DNA from: Planctomycetaceae bacterium
GTDB taxonomy: Bacteria; Planctomycetota; Phycisphaerae; Tepidisphaerales; Tepidisphaeraceae
Direction: 5' to 3'
DNA length: 64,000 nucleotides
NCBI GenBank assembly: GCA_027487775.1
Contig: JAIYCY010000010.1
Coordinates: forward strand, 54,103 to 118,102
The translations under genes and the position numbers were made by a program. Below the pieces are notes generated by a model. That model saw only the letters and a program-made list of their open reading frames with translations. It did no database searches and had not been told where the DNA came from. Position 1 is the first letter of the stretch. The number at the start of each line of letters is the position of its first letter. This document shows positions 1 through 8,517 of the stretch, one piece after another.

Positions 1-825
1 CCCAGCGTCTGGAGCTTCAGCTACGCCAATTACGCCGCCGACTGGCCCGAATGGTCACGACAAGGCCTCTTCGACGAATTCATCCCGCAGGTTTATCGCA
101 ATACGTTCAACAACTTCAGCACCACATGGAACACCCAAGTCACTCAGATCGGCACTCGTCGTGAAGATCTGGTCGCAGGCATTGCGATCAACACGACCGG
201 AACCACCTACGACATCGTTCGACAGAGCATCGATCGCGTCAGGCAAACCTCCGGCGTGGCGGGGCATTCGATCTGGTTCAGCGAAGGCATCTTCGCGAAC
301 GAAGCGAGCTTTGACGGCTATTACCCGAACAACGTCGAGCGACCCGACTTGCCCGCGGGCTGGCGTCCGCTCCCGACCGTCGCGACTTCGCTCGGCGGCG
401 GGCAGTGGTCACTGAACGTTCCTTCGACCGGACGCTATCGGCTGATCGCGCGCTCGGGAGATGTCTGGACACAGATTTGGTCCGACGTCCTCGCGGCCGG
501 TGCGTTTAATCTCTCGCTCTCCGGCTACTCGTCAGTCGAGTTACTCGTTGATCGTCGCGGATGGCGCGTTGGCGATGCCAACTTTGATGGCAAAGTCGAT
601 CTGTTTGACTACTTTGCCTTGTCTCAAAGTTTTAATCTCTCGGGGCGCAGGTTTTCACAAGGCGATTTCAACCTCGACGGATTGGTGAACGCACTCGATT
701 TCGAACTCCTCGTCTCCTCGTTCGATGATCCGCAGCTTCGCAGCAGCGTGAGCATCCCCGAGCCGGGAACGCTCCTTTCCTTTGGTGCGATTGGACTTCT
801 CTGCCTGCGGCGGAATCGAAACTAA
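1..825 (+). CDS. GHL10-type glycoside hydrolase with dockerin-like repeats and PEP-CTERM tail (5' truncated)
   Basis: The window opens inside this gene; frame 1 is open from base 1 to the TAA at 823-825. The first about 90 residues match the C-terminal half of the next gene's barrel (FDEFIPQVYRNTF here against YIPQTYR there), so the two are tandem paralogues. A small beta domain follows, ending in ELLVDRR, also shared with the neighbour. Unlike the neighbour, this protein continues into two dockerin-like calcium loops (GDANFDGKVDLFDYF and GDFNLDGLVNALDFE) and then IPEPGTLLSFGAIGLLCLRR, a PEP-CTERM sorting tail with a hydrophobic segment and Arg-rich end. It is inferred to be an exported polysaccharide hydrolase processed by an exosortase. 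The substrate cannot be told from sequence. Confidence 0.85.
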   Translation, partial: PSVWSFSYANYAADWPEWSRQGLFDEFIPQVYRNTFNNFSTTWNTQVTQIGTRREDLVAGIAINTTGTTYDIVRQSIDRVRQTSGVAGHSIWFSEGIFANEASFDGYYPNNVERPDLPAGWRPLPTVATSLGGGQWSLNVPSTGRYRLIARSGDVWTQIWSDVLAAGAFNLSLSGYSSVELLVDRRGWRVGDANFDGKVDLFDYFALSQSFNLSGRRFSQGDFNLDGLVNALDFELLVSSFDDPQLRSSVSIPEPGTLLSFGAIGLLCLRRNRN

Positions 826-873
826 AGACGTTCAACTCAACTCACACAAGATCACTTTCAAGGGAGTTCCTTC

Positions 874-2256
874 ATGCGACGGATCGTATCGATGCTAGCG
901 ATGTCGGTGGTGGGTTGGCTTGGCCTGGGTTTTGGCGCGACGGCGTCAGCGCAGCGCGTCACGCCGGAGGTCCGCGGGACCTGGCTCACCACGACCGCCA
1001 ACACCGCGCTCTCGTCACCCGACAAGACCGCCGAGACCATGAAGCGTCTTCGCGCGATCGGGCTGAACGTGGTCTATGTCGAATGCTGGAAGAACGGTTT
1101 CACCGAATATCCAAGTCCGACGATGGAAAGACTGATCGGCGTGCCGATGCGCATCAACAACACTCCGCCCGAGTTGCAGCGGGACCTGTTAGGCGAAGCG
1201 GTCATTGAGGCGCATCGCAATGAGCTGCTCGCGATCGCGTGGCTCGAATACGGCTTTATGGCTGCGTTCAAGGACTCCGAGCACGAGTTCCGCAAATTCG
1301 CTCGGGAAAAGGGATGGCTCAGCCTCGCGCGCGACGGCGCGGAGGTTGGCAAGATCAACAGCTTCGTCTGGCTCAATCCGTTTCATCCGGAGGTTCAGCA
1401 GTTCCTCATCGACATCACGCTCGATGCGGTGCGTCGGTATGACCTTGACGGGATTCAGCTTGATGATCGGATCGCGCTTCCGGTTGATCTGGGCTACGAC
1501 GAATACACGCGCAAGCTCTATCGCGCCGAGACCGGCCGCGAGGTGCCCGATGATTTCCGCGACCCCGAATGGATGAAATGGCGGGCCGACAAAATCAGCG
1601 AATACAGCCTGCGTTATGTCACGGAGATTCGACAGGCGAATCCCGACTTGATTCTGAGTGTTTCGCCTGCGCCGTTTCCATGGAGCTATGAGAACTACCT
1701 GTGCGACTGGATGAAGTGGACGCAATGGTGCTACTGCGGCGGAAAGCGTTGGGACGAATACATCCCGCAGACCTATCGCATGGACGGCCCGCGCACGATC
1801 GCGAGCATCGACGAGCAGGTCGCCCAGATCGGGGAGAACAAGCACGAACTGATCGCCGGCGTGCGCATTGTCGGAGACGGGCCGGACATCACCTGGTCGG
1901 ACCTGAAGATGGTGCTCGACCACTGCCGCGAGTTGAAGATCGGCGGGGTCTGTTTCTGGTTCAGCCGCGGGGTTCTGGACCTGTACGAGAAGGAACTGAC
2001 CGCCTATTACGATGTCGCCAACCTCGGACATGCACGACATCCGGCACGCACACGTGACTGGCGTGCCCGGCCGATCGTCGCCACCAAAACCGACGGCGTC
2101 TTCCGCGCGAATGTCACGCAGGGCAATCGCTACCGCGTCATCGTCAAGCGCAACGGGCAATGGTCGGAGTCGACCAGCCTTGATCTAAAGCCCGGCGTCC
2201 ACGCTTTCGTTGAAGAGGCGGATGAACTGGAACTCTTGGTCGATCGAAGGCGATGA
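874..2256 (+). CDS. secreted GHL10/DUF187-type glycoside hydrolase
   Basis: A 460-residue protein with a signal peptide (MRRIVSMLAMSVVGWLGLGF, probable cleavage after TASAQ). The start is set by AGGGAG at 861-866, 8 nt before ATG 874. The body is a TIM barrel of the glycosyl hydrolase-like 10 (DUF187) family: it opens with EVRGTWLTTTAN, has the family's long-loop region YVECWKNGFTEYPS, and has DGIQLDDR around residue 195, where the family carries acidic active-site residues. About 70 C-terminal residues form a small beta domain ending ELELLVDRRR. It lies 48 nt after its paralogue, which carries a PEP-CTERM tail; this copy has none and should be freely secreted or periplasmic. Substrate unknown. 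Confidence 0.88.
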   Translation: MRRIVSMLAMSVVGWLGLGFGATASAQRVTPEVRGTWLTTTANTALSSPDKTAETMKRLRAIGLNVVYVECWKNGFTEYPSPTMERLIGVPMRINNTPPELQRDLLGEAVIEAHRNELLAIAWLEYGFMAAFKDSEHEFRKFAREKGWLSLARDGAEVGKINSFVWLNPFHPEVQQFLIDITLDAVRRYDLDGIQLDDRIALPVDLGYDEYTRKLYRAETGREVPDDFRDPEWMKWRADKISEYSLRYVTEIRQANPDLILSVSPAPFPWSYENYLCDWMKWTQWCYCGGKRWDEYIPQTYRMDGPRTIASIDEQVAQIGENKHELIAGVRIVGDGPDITWSDLKMVLDHCRELKIGGVCFWFSRGVLDLYEKELTAYYDVANLGHARHPARTRDWRARPIVATKTDGVFRANVTQGNRYRVIVKRNGQWSESTSLDLKPGVHAFVEEADELELLVDRRR

Positions 2257-2288
2257 TGCGGCCCAGATGCGATTGCAGCACAGCCGCT

Positions 2289-2418
2289 CCGTCCGGCGTG
2301 CGCGAACACCGTTAGGCGTGCGCGAACGATCCGTTAGGCGTGCGCGAACGATCCGCCCGGCGTGCGCCGGCACTCCGTTAGGCGTGCGCCGGCGCTCCGT
2401 CAGGCGTGCGCTGGGCTC
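2289..2418. repeat. 22-bp GC-rich tandem repeat, six units
   Basis: Six units, the first shortened to 20 bp and the rest 22 bp, with consensus CCGTTAGGCGTGCGCGAACG followed by two variable bases. Units begin at 2289, 2309, 2331, 2353, 2375 and 2397. The last unit runs into the C-terminal codons of the minus-strand gene ending at 2400 and encodes its final residues PAHA. The core GTGCGCGA also occurs in repeats at 15.9 kb and 49.7 kb. The tract lies between convergent genes. There are no spacers, so it is not a CRISPR array. Confidence 0.85.
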
Positions 2419-4151
2419 TCTTCGCGAGCGCGGATCGCGGCGCGGACTTCGTTGATCAGGTGTTCTGCCCGGAACGGCTTAAAGAGGACGGCGGCAAGCC
2501 CTTCCTGGCTGGCGCGGACGATCGTGTGTCCGGGGTCGTAACCGAAGCCCGTCATCAGAATCACCGGCGGCCGCTGTTCCAGCTTTTGCGTGGCGGCGAA
2601 GACCTCGTATCCCGTTCGATCGGGCATGCGAATGTCGCTGAGAATCAGATCGAACACCTGCCTGCCGAGAAGTTCGATCGCGGCATTGCCACAGTCGGCG
2701 ACGGTCACATCCGCCTGATAGCGACGCAAGAGCGCGCCGATGGTTTGCCGGATGTTCGGCTCGTCATCGACCACGAGAATCCTGCGCCCGCCAAGAATCG
2801 GACACCGAACCGCCGGCGTCTCACTGAGTTGTCGCGCCCCCAGCACGGTCGTGTTGGTCCCCTTCTGAACCTGTTGCAGACTTGTTCGGATGATCGTGAG
2901 GTTCGAGAGGATCTGATCCACTCGATCGCGCAGAGGCTCATTGCCGATGAAGTCTTCGAGCAGATCGCGGGCGTCAAGTTCGATGTCGTTGAGAGGCCCT
3001 TCAAGTTCGACGATCACACTGTCGGCCACGCGTGTGCTGACCTCAACGCGCTCGCGGACGAGCAGATCCAGCGTCGAGAGCGCCATGGCGATGTATCGCC
3101 CGAAAATCTCCGCAAACTGCCGATCATCCTCGGTGAATGCGGCGAGTTGTGTCGATTCGACGTTGAAGATGCCTACGACGCGATCCATCGACATCAAAGG
3201 CACGGTCAGCGAGCTCTTGGCGTGATCGAGTCCGGTCACGTAGCGGGGATCTCGTTGAACGTCCGAGCAGATGTAGCTGCGCCCGCTCGCTGCGACGAAG
3301 CCGCTGATGCCGTTGTTCTCGGTGCTGGCGAAGAGTTCGATGTTCAGCGCTTCGGGAGGTAGCCCACTGCTCATGACCAGTTCGAGTCGGTTGCTCGTGC
3401 GATCGAGTAGCCGAATGGCGAAATGGTCGAAATGCATGAGCTGCTTGGCAAAGCCGATGATCTTTTCTTCAAGCAGCCGCAGACGTTGTTGCGCGTGCAG
3501 TCCGCGAAGCGATTCGGCGTCGAGGCGCATCAGCTCGCGCCCGGCACGGTCGATGGCGTCGATCTTTTGTTGTAACCGACGTGTCGCCGTCGCATCCCAG
3601 ACGACCGCGACGACCTGCACGACCTGTCCGTTGGGAGTCAGCACGGGGCTGATCATCAACTCGAGGTGTTGTTGAGACTCTTCGATAGGCACAAAGCATC
3701 GGCGGCAACGGGTGGATTGACCCTGCACGATTTGCGCCGTGGGGAGCGATAGGAAAAACGCGATCGCCTCTTGGCAGGCCTTGCGGACATGTTCTCGCAC
3801 CGGCTCGGGCCAGGCGAGCAGGCGTTTGTTCATAAAACCCGGACGGCCTTCGGCATCGACCACACAGACGCCTTCGCCGATGGTGTTGAGGATCAGGCCC
3901 GCCTGCTGCGTGACGAGCGCGCGTTCGAGCGGCAGAAAATCTCCCGCATCGCTGAGCACACCGGCAAAGTCATCTTTTCGAAGCGCGGCGATGGCTTCAT
4001 CCAGCGTCGACGCCATGACGACATCAAAATGATCCGCCAGGGCAAAGCTGATTTGTTTCTGCGTGTCAACACTGTCACGCAGCGCCCTGCGCGGTTCGGC
4101 GGGCGGTTCGGGATGCGGGGCTACCACCAGCACTTTAGGCCGGTCCGACAC
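2400..4151 (-). CDS. PAS-GAF signalling protein with C-terminal receiver domain
   Basis: A 583-residue cytoplasmic protein. It starts at GTG 4151 with AGGAG just upstream on the minus strand. Order of parts: a degenerate receiver-like segment (PKVLVVAPHP, LSDAGDFLPLE; residues 1-80), a PAS-like segment (ILNTIGEGVCVVDAEGRPGF; about 85-200) containing a CRRC pair, a GAF domain (about 215-370; GISGFVAASG, SSLTVPLMSMDRVVGIFNVES), a helical stretch resembling a histidine-kinase dimerisation region but lacking the H-box histidine, and a true receiver domain at the C-terminus (ILVVDDEPNIRQ, phospho-acceptor Asp in LILSDIRMPDRTGYE, conserved Lys in LFKPF). No kinase ATPase domain is present, so it probably receives phosphate from another kinase. 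The last codons lie in a tandem repeat. Output is unknown. Confidence 0.8.
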   Translation of the reverse strand: MSDRPKVLVVAPHPEPPAEPRRALRDSVDTQKQISFALADHFDVVMASTLDEAIAALRKDDFAGVLSDAGDFLPLERALVTQQAGLILNTIGEGVCVVDAEGRPGFMNKRLLAWPEPVREHVRKACQEAIAFFLSLPTAQIVQGQSTRCRRCFVPIEESQQHLELMISPVLTPNGQVVQVVAVVWDATATRRLQQKIDAIDRAGRELMRLDAESLRGLHAQQRLRLLEEKIIGFAKQLMHFDHFAIRLLDRTSNRLELVMSSGLPPEALNIELFASTENNGISGFVAASGRSYICSDVQRDPRYVTGLDHAKSSLTVPLMSMDRVVGIFNVESTQLAAFTEDDRQFAEIFGRYIAMALSTLDLLVRERVEVSTRVADSVIVELEGPLNDIELDARDLLEDFIGNEPLRDRVDQILSNLTIIRTSLQQVQKGTNTTVLGARQLSETPAVRCPILGGRRILVVDDEPNIRQTIGALLRRYQADVTVADCGNAAIELLGRQVFDLILSDIRMPDRTGYEVFAATQKLEQRPPVILMTGFGYDPGHTIVRASQEGLAAVLFKPFRAEHLINEVRAAIRAREESPAHA

Positions 4152-4329
4152 GACGATCTCCTTCGTGCTTGGTTCGCAGATTTAGAGTCATCTCGTTGCC
4201 AAACCAACGTGAACTCTTTGCCAAATGTTATCCAATCGCTCGCGCGATTCACAAGGAAATTCTGCATTCGCAACGTCATTTCACGACGAATATCGACCGC
4301 ATGCTCATCCATGAGACTATCGTGTGGAC

Positions 4330-5265
4330 ATGGGTCAATGTGTTTTGGTGAGCGGAGCGAGCGGATTTGTCGGACGTGCAGTCTGTCGCGCCTTGATCGA
4401 ACGGGGCCATCGCGTGATGGCCCTCGTGAGGCGAATCGAATCCGCCCCGCCGGGCACGGAACCGCGCGTCGGGGACATTCTCGACCCTGCATCGCTCGAC
4501 CGCGCGACAGCCGGCGCGGAGTCAGTCATCCATCTCGTCGGGATCATCATGGAGGATCGACGCCGCGGCATCACGTTTGATCGTGTTCATGTCGAAGGCA
4601 CGCGCATCATGCTCGACGCCACCCGCCGATCCAATGTCCGGAGATTCGTTCACATGTCCGCGCTTGGCACGCGCGAGAACGCTGTCGCGCGCTATCACCA
4701 GACCAAATGGCAAGCCGAATGTCTCGTTCGGGAAAGTGCGCTCGACTTTACGATCTTTAGGCCCAGCCTGATTCATGGACCCGGCGGAGAGTTTACAAAA
4801 ATGCTCGCCGACTGGTCGCGCATGCGCCGGGCGCCGTGGCTCTTCATGCCTTACTTCGGACGCGGACTTTTGGGCTTCGGCGGTGCGGGCCTGCTTCAGC
4901 CGATTCATGTTGATGATGTTGCACGATCGTTCGTTGACGCGATCGATGCAAACTCCGAAATCCATCGTACATCGGTCAATCAAACCATCGACCTCGCCGG
5001 CCCGGAACGCTTGACCTGGCCCGAGCTTCACCGCACCGCCAGCCGTGCGATCGTCGGTCGAAGGCGGCTGGTCCTTCCGCTGCCGGTCTGGTGGGCGCGC
5101 ATCCTCACTTCGATTATTCCCGAGCACATTCTGGGCACGAATCGCAGTCAGGTTGAGATGAGCCAGGAAGACAACACCGCCGACTTCGATGCGGTCGTTC
5201 GTGCCATCGGATTTCGCCCGCGCGATTTTTCAACCTCGATCGCAGAGTACGCCAAGTCGCTTTGA
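4330..5265 (+). CDS. NAD(P)-binding SDR-like protein of the NDUFA9/complex I assembly type
   Basis: About 311 residues. The N-terminus VLVSGASGFVGRAVCRALIERGH is a Rossmann fold with a GxxGxxG loop, followed by GDILDPASL, HLVGII and FVHMSALGT. The usual catalytic YxxxK is represented by YHQTKWQAE, and FTIFRPSLIHGPG is typical of the atypical SDR group that includes NDUFA9, a subunit associated with respiratory complex I, and bacterial YfcH-like proteins. The function is probably nucleotide binding with an assembly or lipid/quinone-linked role; no substrate can be assigned. The start is ambiguous between GTG 4324 and ATG 4330. Neither has a strong ribosome site, and ATG 4330 puts the Rossmann strand closest to the N-terminus. 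Confidence 0.75.
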   Translation: MGQCVLVSGASGFVGRAVCRALIERGHRVMALVRRIESAPPGTEPRVGDILDPASLDRATAGAESVIHLVGIIMEDRRRGITFDRVHVEGTRIMLDATRRSNVRRFVHMSALGTRENAVARYHQTKWQAECLVRESALDFTIFRPSLIHGPGGEFTKMLADWSRMRRAPWLFMPYFGRGLLGFGGAGLLQPIHVDDVARSFVDAIDANSEIHRTSVNQTIDLAGPERLTWPELHRTASRAIVGRRRLVLPLPVWWARILTSIIPEHILGTNRSQVEMSQEDNTADFDAVVRAIGFRPRDFSTSIAEYAKSL

Positions 5266-5289
5266 GCGGCGTCTCTGTGTGCGTCCGTG

Positions 5290-5350
5290 TTCGCCCGTGG
5301 CATTGACACGCTCACACGCTCTCACGCTCTCACGCTGACGCGCTCACGCG
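5290..5350. repeat. degenerate tandem repeat with core CACGCTCTCACGCT
   Basis: Between convergent genes, a run of 9-11 bp degenerate units based on CACGCTCT/GACGCGCT lies just after the dehydrogenase stop codon. On the minus strand it reads as GCGTGAG-rich, resembling the GC-rich intergenic repeats elsewhere in the window. No clear terminator hairpin was found here. Confidence 0.6.
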
Positions 5351-5359
5351 TTGACGAGT

Positions 5360-6724
5360 TCATGGATCAAACGTCGCCACCAAGAGCGTCTGATCGTCCC
5401 GTGGGGCGGTGTACCCGGAGTATTCCTGCACCGCCCGCACGATGCGATCGACCACTTGATCGGGCGCGTGCGACACTTGCGAACAGGCCCGACCGATCGA
5501 TTCATCGAGTCGATCGATGCCGAACAGTTCGTCTGATTTCGCGCGGGCTTCGGTGATGCCATCGGTGTAAAGCACAAGCACATCGCCCGGCGAGAAGACG
5601 AAGGAGGCATCTTCAAAGACTTCGTCGTCAATGATGCCCAGGGGCAGATGCCGATGAGCGTTCAGAGCGACGATACTGCCGTCGTTGCGATACACGCGCG
5701 GCGGATTGTGCCCGGCGCTGCAGTAGACGAGGCTTCGTGTCTTTGAATCGTACACGCCGTAAAAAGCTGTCACGAACATGCCCTTGTGCGTGTATCGGCG
5801 CGAAAGCCGCTGGTTGAGAAACGTCATCAGCGACGCTGGCGGATCGGGTGTGGTCGCGCCGTTGTGCGCGATCGCGTGCGTCACCGCCATCATCACGGCC
5901 GCGGGGGTGCCGTGACCACTCACATCTGCAATCAACACGCCAAATCTTCCATCCCCAAGATCAAAGCAATCGTAGTAATCCCCGCCGGCATGATGCGACG
6001 TCTGGTAGTAACTCGAAAGCCGCACGCCCGGAATCGGTGGCAGCGACTCGGGCAAGAGCGACTTCTGAATATCACTGACCGCCTGCAGTTCCCGATCCAC
6101 GAGCGCGTAGGCCTGTCGCAACTCATCCGTCAGCACAAGATTCTTCGTCGCACGGCTGAATAGGTTGGAGCTCCACACCATCATGGGCAGGACGCGTGGA
6201 TCAAACGCCCGCGCCTGTCGAGACAGTCGAACGACCATGTTCACACACACGCCGTTCTCGAATTGTGGAATCGCCTGCAACGATCGATAGCCGGCCAGAT
6301 GCTCGTAAGCCGGGTCGGTCGTGGAAATGTCCAGATCATCGACCGTCCGCGCGACCTCGCCGTAGATGAGTTGTCCGAGAAAGCCCCGATCAAGGAGCGG
6401 GAGTTCGTCGCGTTGTTTCCACGGGTTGACTTCGCGTCCCTGATCTTCCCAGAGCTGGCTTCGCGTGATGCGATACCAGGGCGAGAGCAGGTCGCGCCGT
6501 GACAGCGCGATGTAACCGTCGGAGGGATGAATGCGGTCGATCCAGTCCGAATAGATTCGGACGAGCATTTGCGGCTCAGATTGACGTGAGACGTCCCGCA
6601 TCATTTGATGCATGTACTGGAGTTGAACCTCGACGGGCCATTGGTCGAACGGACCCGGTGGCGTATTGGGCAGATCGATCGGATCGCGGGCAACGGATGT
6701 ATCGTCGGGCGTTTGGGCATCCAT
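5360..6724 (-). CDS. SpoIIE/RsbU-type PP2C serine phosphatase with N-terminal sensor region
   Basis: A 454-residue protein starting at ATG 6724. Residues 1 to about 215 form a GAF-like sensory region (YSDWIDRIHPSDGYIALSRR, then PQFENGVCVNMVVRLSRQ). After a coiled-coil linker, the SpoIIE phosphatase domain begins near QKSLLPESLPPIPGV. Metal-binding signatures are all present: GGDYYDCFDLGDG, LIADVSGHGTPAA, SAGHNPPRVY, LYTDGITEA and APRDDQTLL. Family members dephosphorylate anti-sigma antagonists (STAS proteins) in partner-switching pathways. No STAS or HPK-type anti-sigma gene lies nearby, so the partner is unknown. The upstream neighbour is divergent. Confidence 0.88.
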   Translation of the reverse strand: MDAQTPDDTSVARDPIDLPNTPPGPFDQWPVEVQLQYMHQMMRDVSRQSEPQMLVRIYSDWIDRIHPSDGYIALSRRDLLSPWYRITRSQLWEDQGREVNPWKQRDELPLLDRGFLGQLIYGEVARTVDDLDISTTDPAYEHLAGYRSLQAIPQFENGVCVNMVVRLSRQARAFDPRVLPMMVWSSNLFSRATKNLVLTDELRQAYALVDRELQAVSDIQKSLLPESLPPIPGVRLSSYYQTSHHAGGDYYDCFDLGDGRFGVLIADVSGHGTPAAVMMAVTHAIAHNGATTPDPPASLMTFLNQRLSRRYTHKGMFVTAFYGVYDSKTRSLVYCSAGHNPPRVYRNDGSIVALNAHRHLPLGIIDDEVFEDASFVFSPGDVLVLYTDGITEARAKSDELFGIDRLDESIGRACSQVSHAPDQVVDRIVRAVQEYSGYTAPRDDQTLLVATFDP

Positions 6725-6869
6725 GGTTGCCCTGAGTGTAGGTCTACGAGGTCAAAACACCGCTACGCGCGTCAGGGGAACACCAACTTGACGCGCGAAA
6801 GGTCGAATTGCTGTCGCGAAGCATGGTTTGATTCGACCGAATTTGATCGACGTGCGATAAGATCGAATC

Positions 6870-7103
6870 GTGAGAACTCTGCGGTTCCTGCCTCTTGCCT
6901 TCATTGCCGGCCAGCACGGCTTTCTGCTCTTTGCGCCATATTTGGCCGTCGTGCTGGCGACGCTTCATGTGCATCGGAGCCGCAAGCTTTCTCGGACCGT
7001 CGCCGAGCGACGACTTCGTTCATCGCTCGAAGGTCAAGCCCCATTGATGCCGATGGCGAGCACCATCGCCGGTCCGCTCGCCTCGACCGATCCGGCTGCT
7101 TGA
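6870..7103 (+). CDS. possible small membrane protein (77 aa)
   Basis: This occupies most of an otherwise empty 396-base gap between divergent genes. It would start at GTG 6870. The N-terminus (RTLRFLPLAFIAG, then FLLFAPYLAVVLATLHV) forms one clear hydrophobic segment, followed by a basic stretch HRSRKLSRTVAERRLR, the usual positive-inside pattern. No ribosome site is convincing and no family is recognised. The overlapping minus frame is hydrophilic and looks like a shadow. Treat as a candidate only. Confidence 0.35.
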   Translation: MRTLRFLPLAFIAGQHGFLLFAPYLAVVLATLHVHRSRKLSRTVAERRLRSSLEGQAPLMPMASTIAGPLASTDPAA

Positions 7104-7120
7104 ATAGCACCCACGCCCAT

Positions 7121-7573
7121 ATGTCGAATTCGCCCGGCTCAGAACCACGTCAGGTGCCCGTCGATCTCATCCTCGACCTGAGGCATCGCGTTCTCAGGCC
7201 CGGTCTGCCCTTCGAATCCGCGCGATTCGACGGCGATCTCGAGATCAACACCGCTCACTTTGCCTGCTTTGACCCCGCGGGCGCGGTCATCGGATGCGCG
7301 ACCGTCATCGAACGAAGCTGGGAAGGAGCGTTCTGGCAGCTCCGCGGGATGGCTGTCGACCCGAACGCCAGAAAAACTGGGATCGGGCGACTCTTGGTCA
7401 TGAAGATCGAAGACCACATCAGGCAGCGGGCCGATCCAGCGTCCAGCCTCTGGTGCAACGCACGCCTGCCCGCAAGCCCTTTCTATATGAAATGCGGCTG
7501 GGTCGTCCGCTCCGACGTCTTCGACATCCCCACCGCCGGCCCGCACGTCAAAATGACGCGTCACCTGGACTGA
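7121..7573 (+). CDS. GNAT-family N-acetyltransferase
   Basis: A 150-residue protein starting at ATG 7121 (MSNSPGSEPRQVPVD). It has the GNAT core: ACFDPAGAVIGCATV (beta 2-3), then WQLRGMAVDPNARKTGIGRLLVMKIEDH, whose RKTGIGRLL is the acetyl-CoA pyrophosphate loop (usual R/Q-x-x-G-x-G/A), and a C-terminal ARLPASPFYMKCGWV where many GNATs carry the catalytic or CoA-contacting Tyr. It resembles ElaA/YjcF-like single-domain acetyltransferases. The longer open frame upstream from 6605 lacks coding character and overlaps the divergent gene, so the short start is preferred. Substrate unknown. Confidence 0.85.
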   Translation: MSNSPGSEPRQVPVDLILDLRHRVLRPGLPFESARFDGDLEINTAHFACFDPAGAVIGCATVIERSWEGAFWQLRGMAVDPNARKTGIGRLLVMKIEDHIRQRADPASSLWCNARLPASPFYMKCGWVVRSDVFDIPTAGPHVKMTRHLD

Positions 7574-8152
7574 TGTGCGATTTTCTGGGTCTGCTTCGAG
7601 AACGGTCGGACAACATCCATCGACAGTCGAATCCATCGACAGCCGAATCCATCGACAGCCGACACGATTCAACCAAAAGACGCCCGATTCGCTGTTGCTG
7701 TTGCCCAAGAAACAGCCCGGCGACTGGCGAAAGCGTGTCCATTTACCCCAACTTCACCCGAAATGGCGCTCCCATCCGACCGATCGGGTGGATTGGACGT
7801 GACTACATTCGTTCAAGGTTATCCATTTTCACAGCAAAGGCCTGTAGGTCGGATAAAAAATTCTTTGGCCATCTTGGCTTTGACCCGAACGATCTCGCTC
7901 CGGGCGGGTCAGAGGCCTGAAGACCTACATAAAGCTGCTGGAAGCTCGCGCATTCTTTACGCAATCTTCAAGTGATCGATTTCTTTAATCGTTTATTTGA
8001 AGAGCATTATGGACACATCGCAGCATGAAGCTATATGAAATATTCTACTGCGCATGACAAGGCGTAGCATCCCTCCAGTCTCCGAACCGACCGGAAATGG
8101 ATTCGATACATCCTGCGCAAAACGGGGCAGTTTAGATGCAGTACTATTTATC
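7574..8152. other. non-coding interval with inverted repeats, no convincing gene
   Basis: Open frames here are short and without recognisable motifs. Besides the 16-bp repeats there is an 8-bp inverted repeat TGTAGGTC (7843-7850)/GACCTACA (7922-7929). It encloses a smaller hairpin GACCCG (7882-7887)/CGGGTC (7905-7910) and two copies of AGGCCT. From about 7960 to 8155 the sequence is noticeably AT-richer than its surroundings, as expected upstream of a promoter. It could be the remnant of a lost gene. Confidence 0.5.
7615..7662. repeat. 16-bp direct repeat, three units
   Basis: Three adjoining copies of ATCCATCGACAGYCGA at 7615, 7631 and 7647, the last two identical. The tract lies 40 bases after the acetyltransferase stop in a non-coding stretch. 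Confidence 0.85.
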
Positions 8153-8180
8153 TTGACTCGACTTACGATCGGAATACAGT
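8153..8180 (+). promoter_or_regulatory. sigma70-like promoter for the PEP-CTERM gene cluster
   Basis: TTGACT at 8153-8158, a 16-nt spacer, then TACAGT at 8175-8180, all within an AT-rich patch. The 16-nt spacing equals that of three other promoters proposed in this window (34.9, 45.0 and 48.3 kb). Transcription would begin near 8187, about 330 nt before the first start codon. Confidence 0.55.
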
Positions 8181-8186
8181 ACCGCT

Positions 8187-8440
8187 CGTGACAACCGCTT
8201 GGGAAGGCGGCTCACAGCATGTCAATGCCGGTGCCCAACCGCACCAAAGCAAATCCAAAGTGTGTCCTGAGGGCCACACACGCCGAGTCGGAATACTCGG
8301 CGGCAAGTTGAAGGAGAAGAGAGTATTGGATCCTGCGCCCGATAGATTGCTTTTGCAATTGCAATCACATTCAAGAGGCGCAGTGGAGGTACGCCGGTTC
8401 AGTGACGCTTGTTCTTCGCAATCGACCTGATTCATCCCAC
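8187..8440 (+). promoter_or_regulatory. long structured 5' leader upstream of the first PEP-CTERM gene
   Basis: Successive small stem-loops can be drawn: GGTGC-ccaacc-GCACC, GTGTG...CACAC around CCTGAGG, and the strongest, CGCCGAGT (8281-8288)/ACTCGGCG (8295-8302), with a 6-nt loop. AAGGAG at 8311-8316 stands 9 nt before TTG 8326, opening a 34-codon frame that closes at TGA 8430, just before the conserved hairpin at 8442. Known riboswitch families were considered and none matched by eye. A structured regulatory leader or a small RNA are both possible. Confidence 0.4.
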
Positions 8441-8441
8441 G

Positions 8442-8475
8442 CTTCCGGGTCCTAACCCGCCCCGGAAACGCTTTT
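8442..8475 (+). terminator. conserved hairpin block, copy 1 (terminator-like)
   Basis: TTCCGGG (8443-8449) pairs with CCCGGAA (8461-8467) around the loop TCCTAACCCGC, followed by a short T run (CTTTTC). The 30-nt block from CACGCTTCCGGG to CCCCGGAA is identical at 9382 and 10504, including the loop. No gene ends shortly upstream, so this copy cannot simply terminate a preceding gene; it lies in the leader of the gene at 8518. Confidence 0.65.
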
Positions 8476-8517
8476 CGCCAACCGTTTACTACTTACTCCG
8501 GAAAGGGAGAGTTTCTC

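Noticed and set aside
2289..2418. Possible CRISPR array
   Set aside because: Units are contiguous with no spacers, only 22 bp long, and no cas gene is present.
3771..4580. 269-codon plus-strand frame bridging two genes
   Set aside because: It is antisense to the PAS/GAF/receiver gene and then out of frame with the dehydrogenase; no domain is visible.
7294..7920. 208-codon open frame overlapping the acetyltransferase
   Set aside because: Its first half is out of frame with the clear GNAT domain and the rest crosses the 16-bp repeats with no recognisable motif.
8187..8440. Match to a known riboswitch or to RNase P, 6S, SRP or tmRNA
   Set aside because: None of the conserved sequence elements of these RNAs could be found by eye; kept only as an unnamed structured leader.
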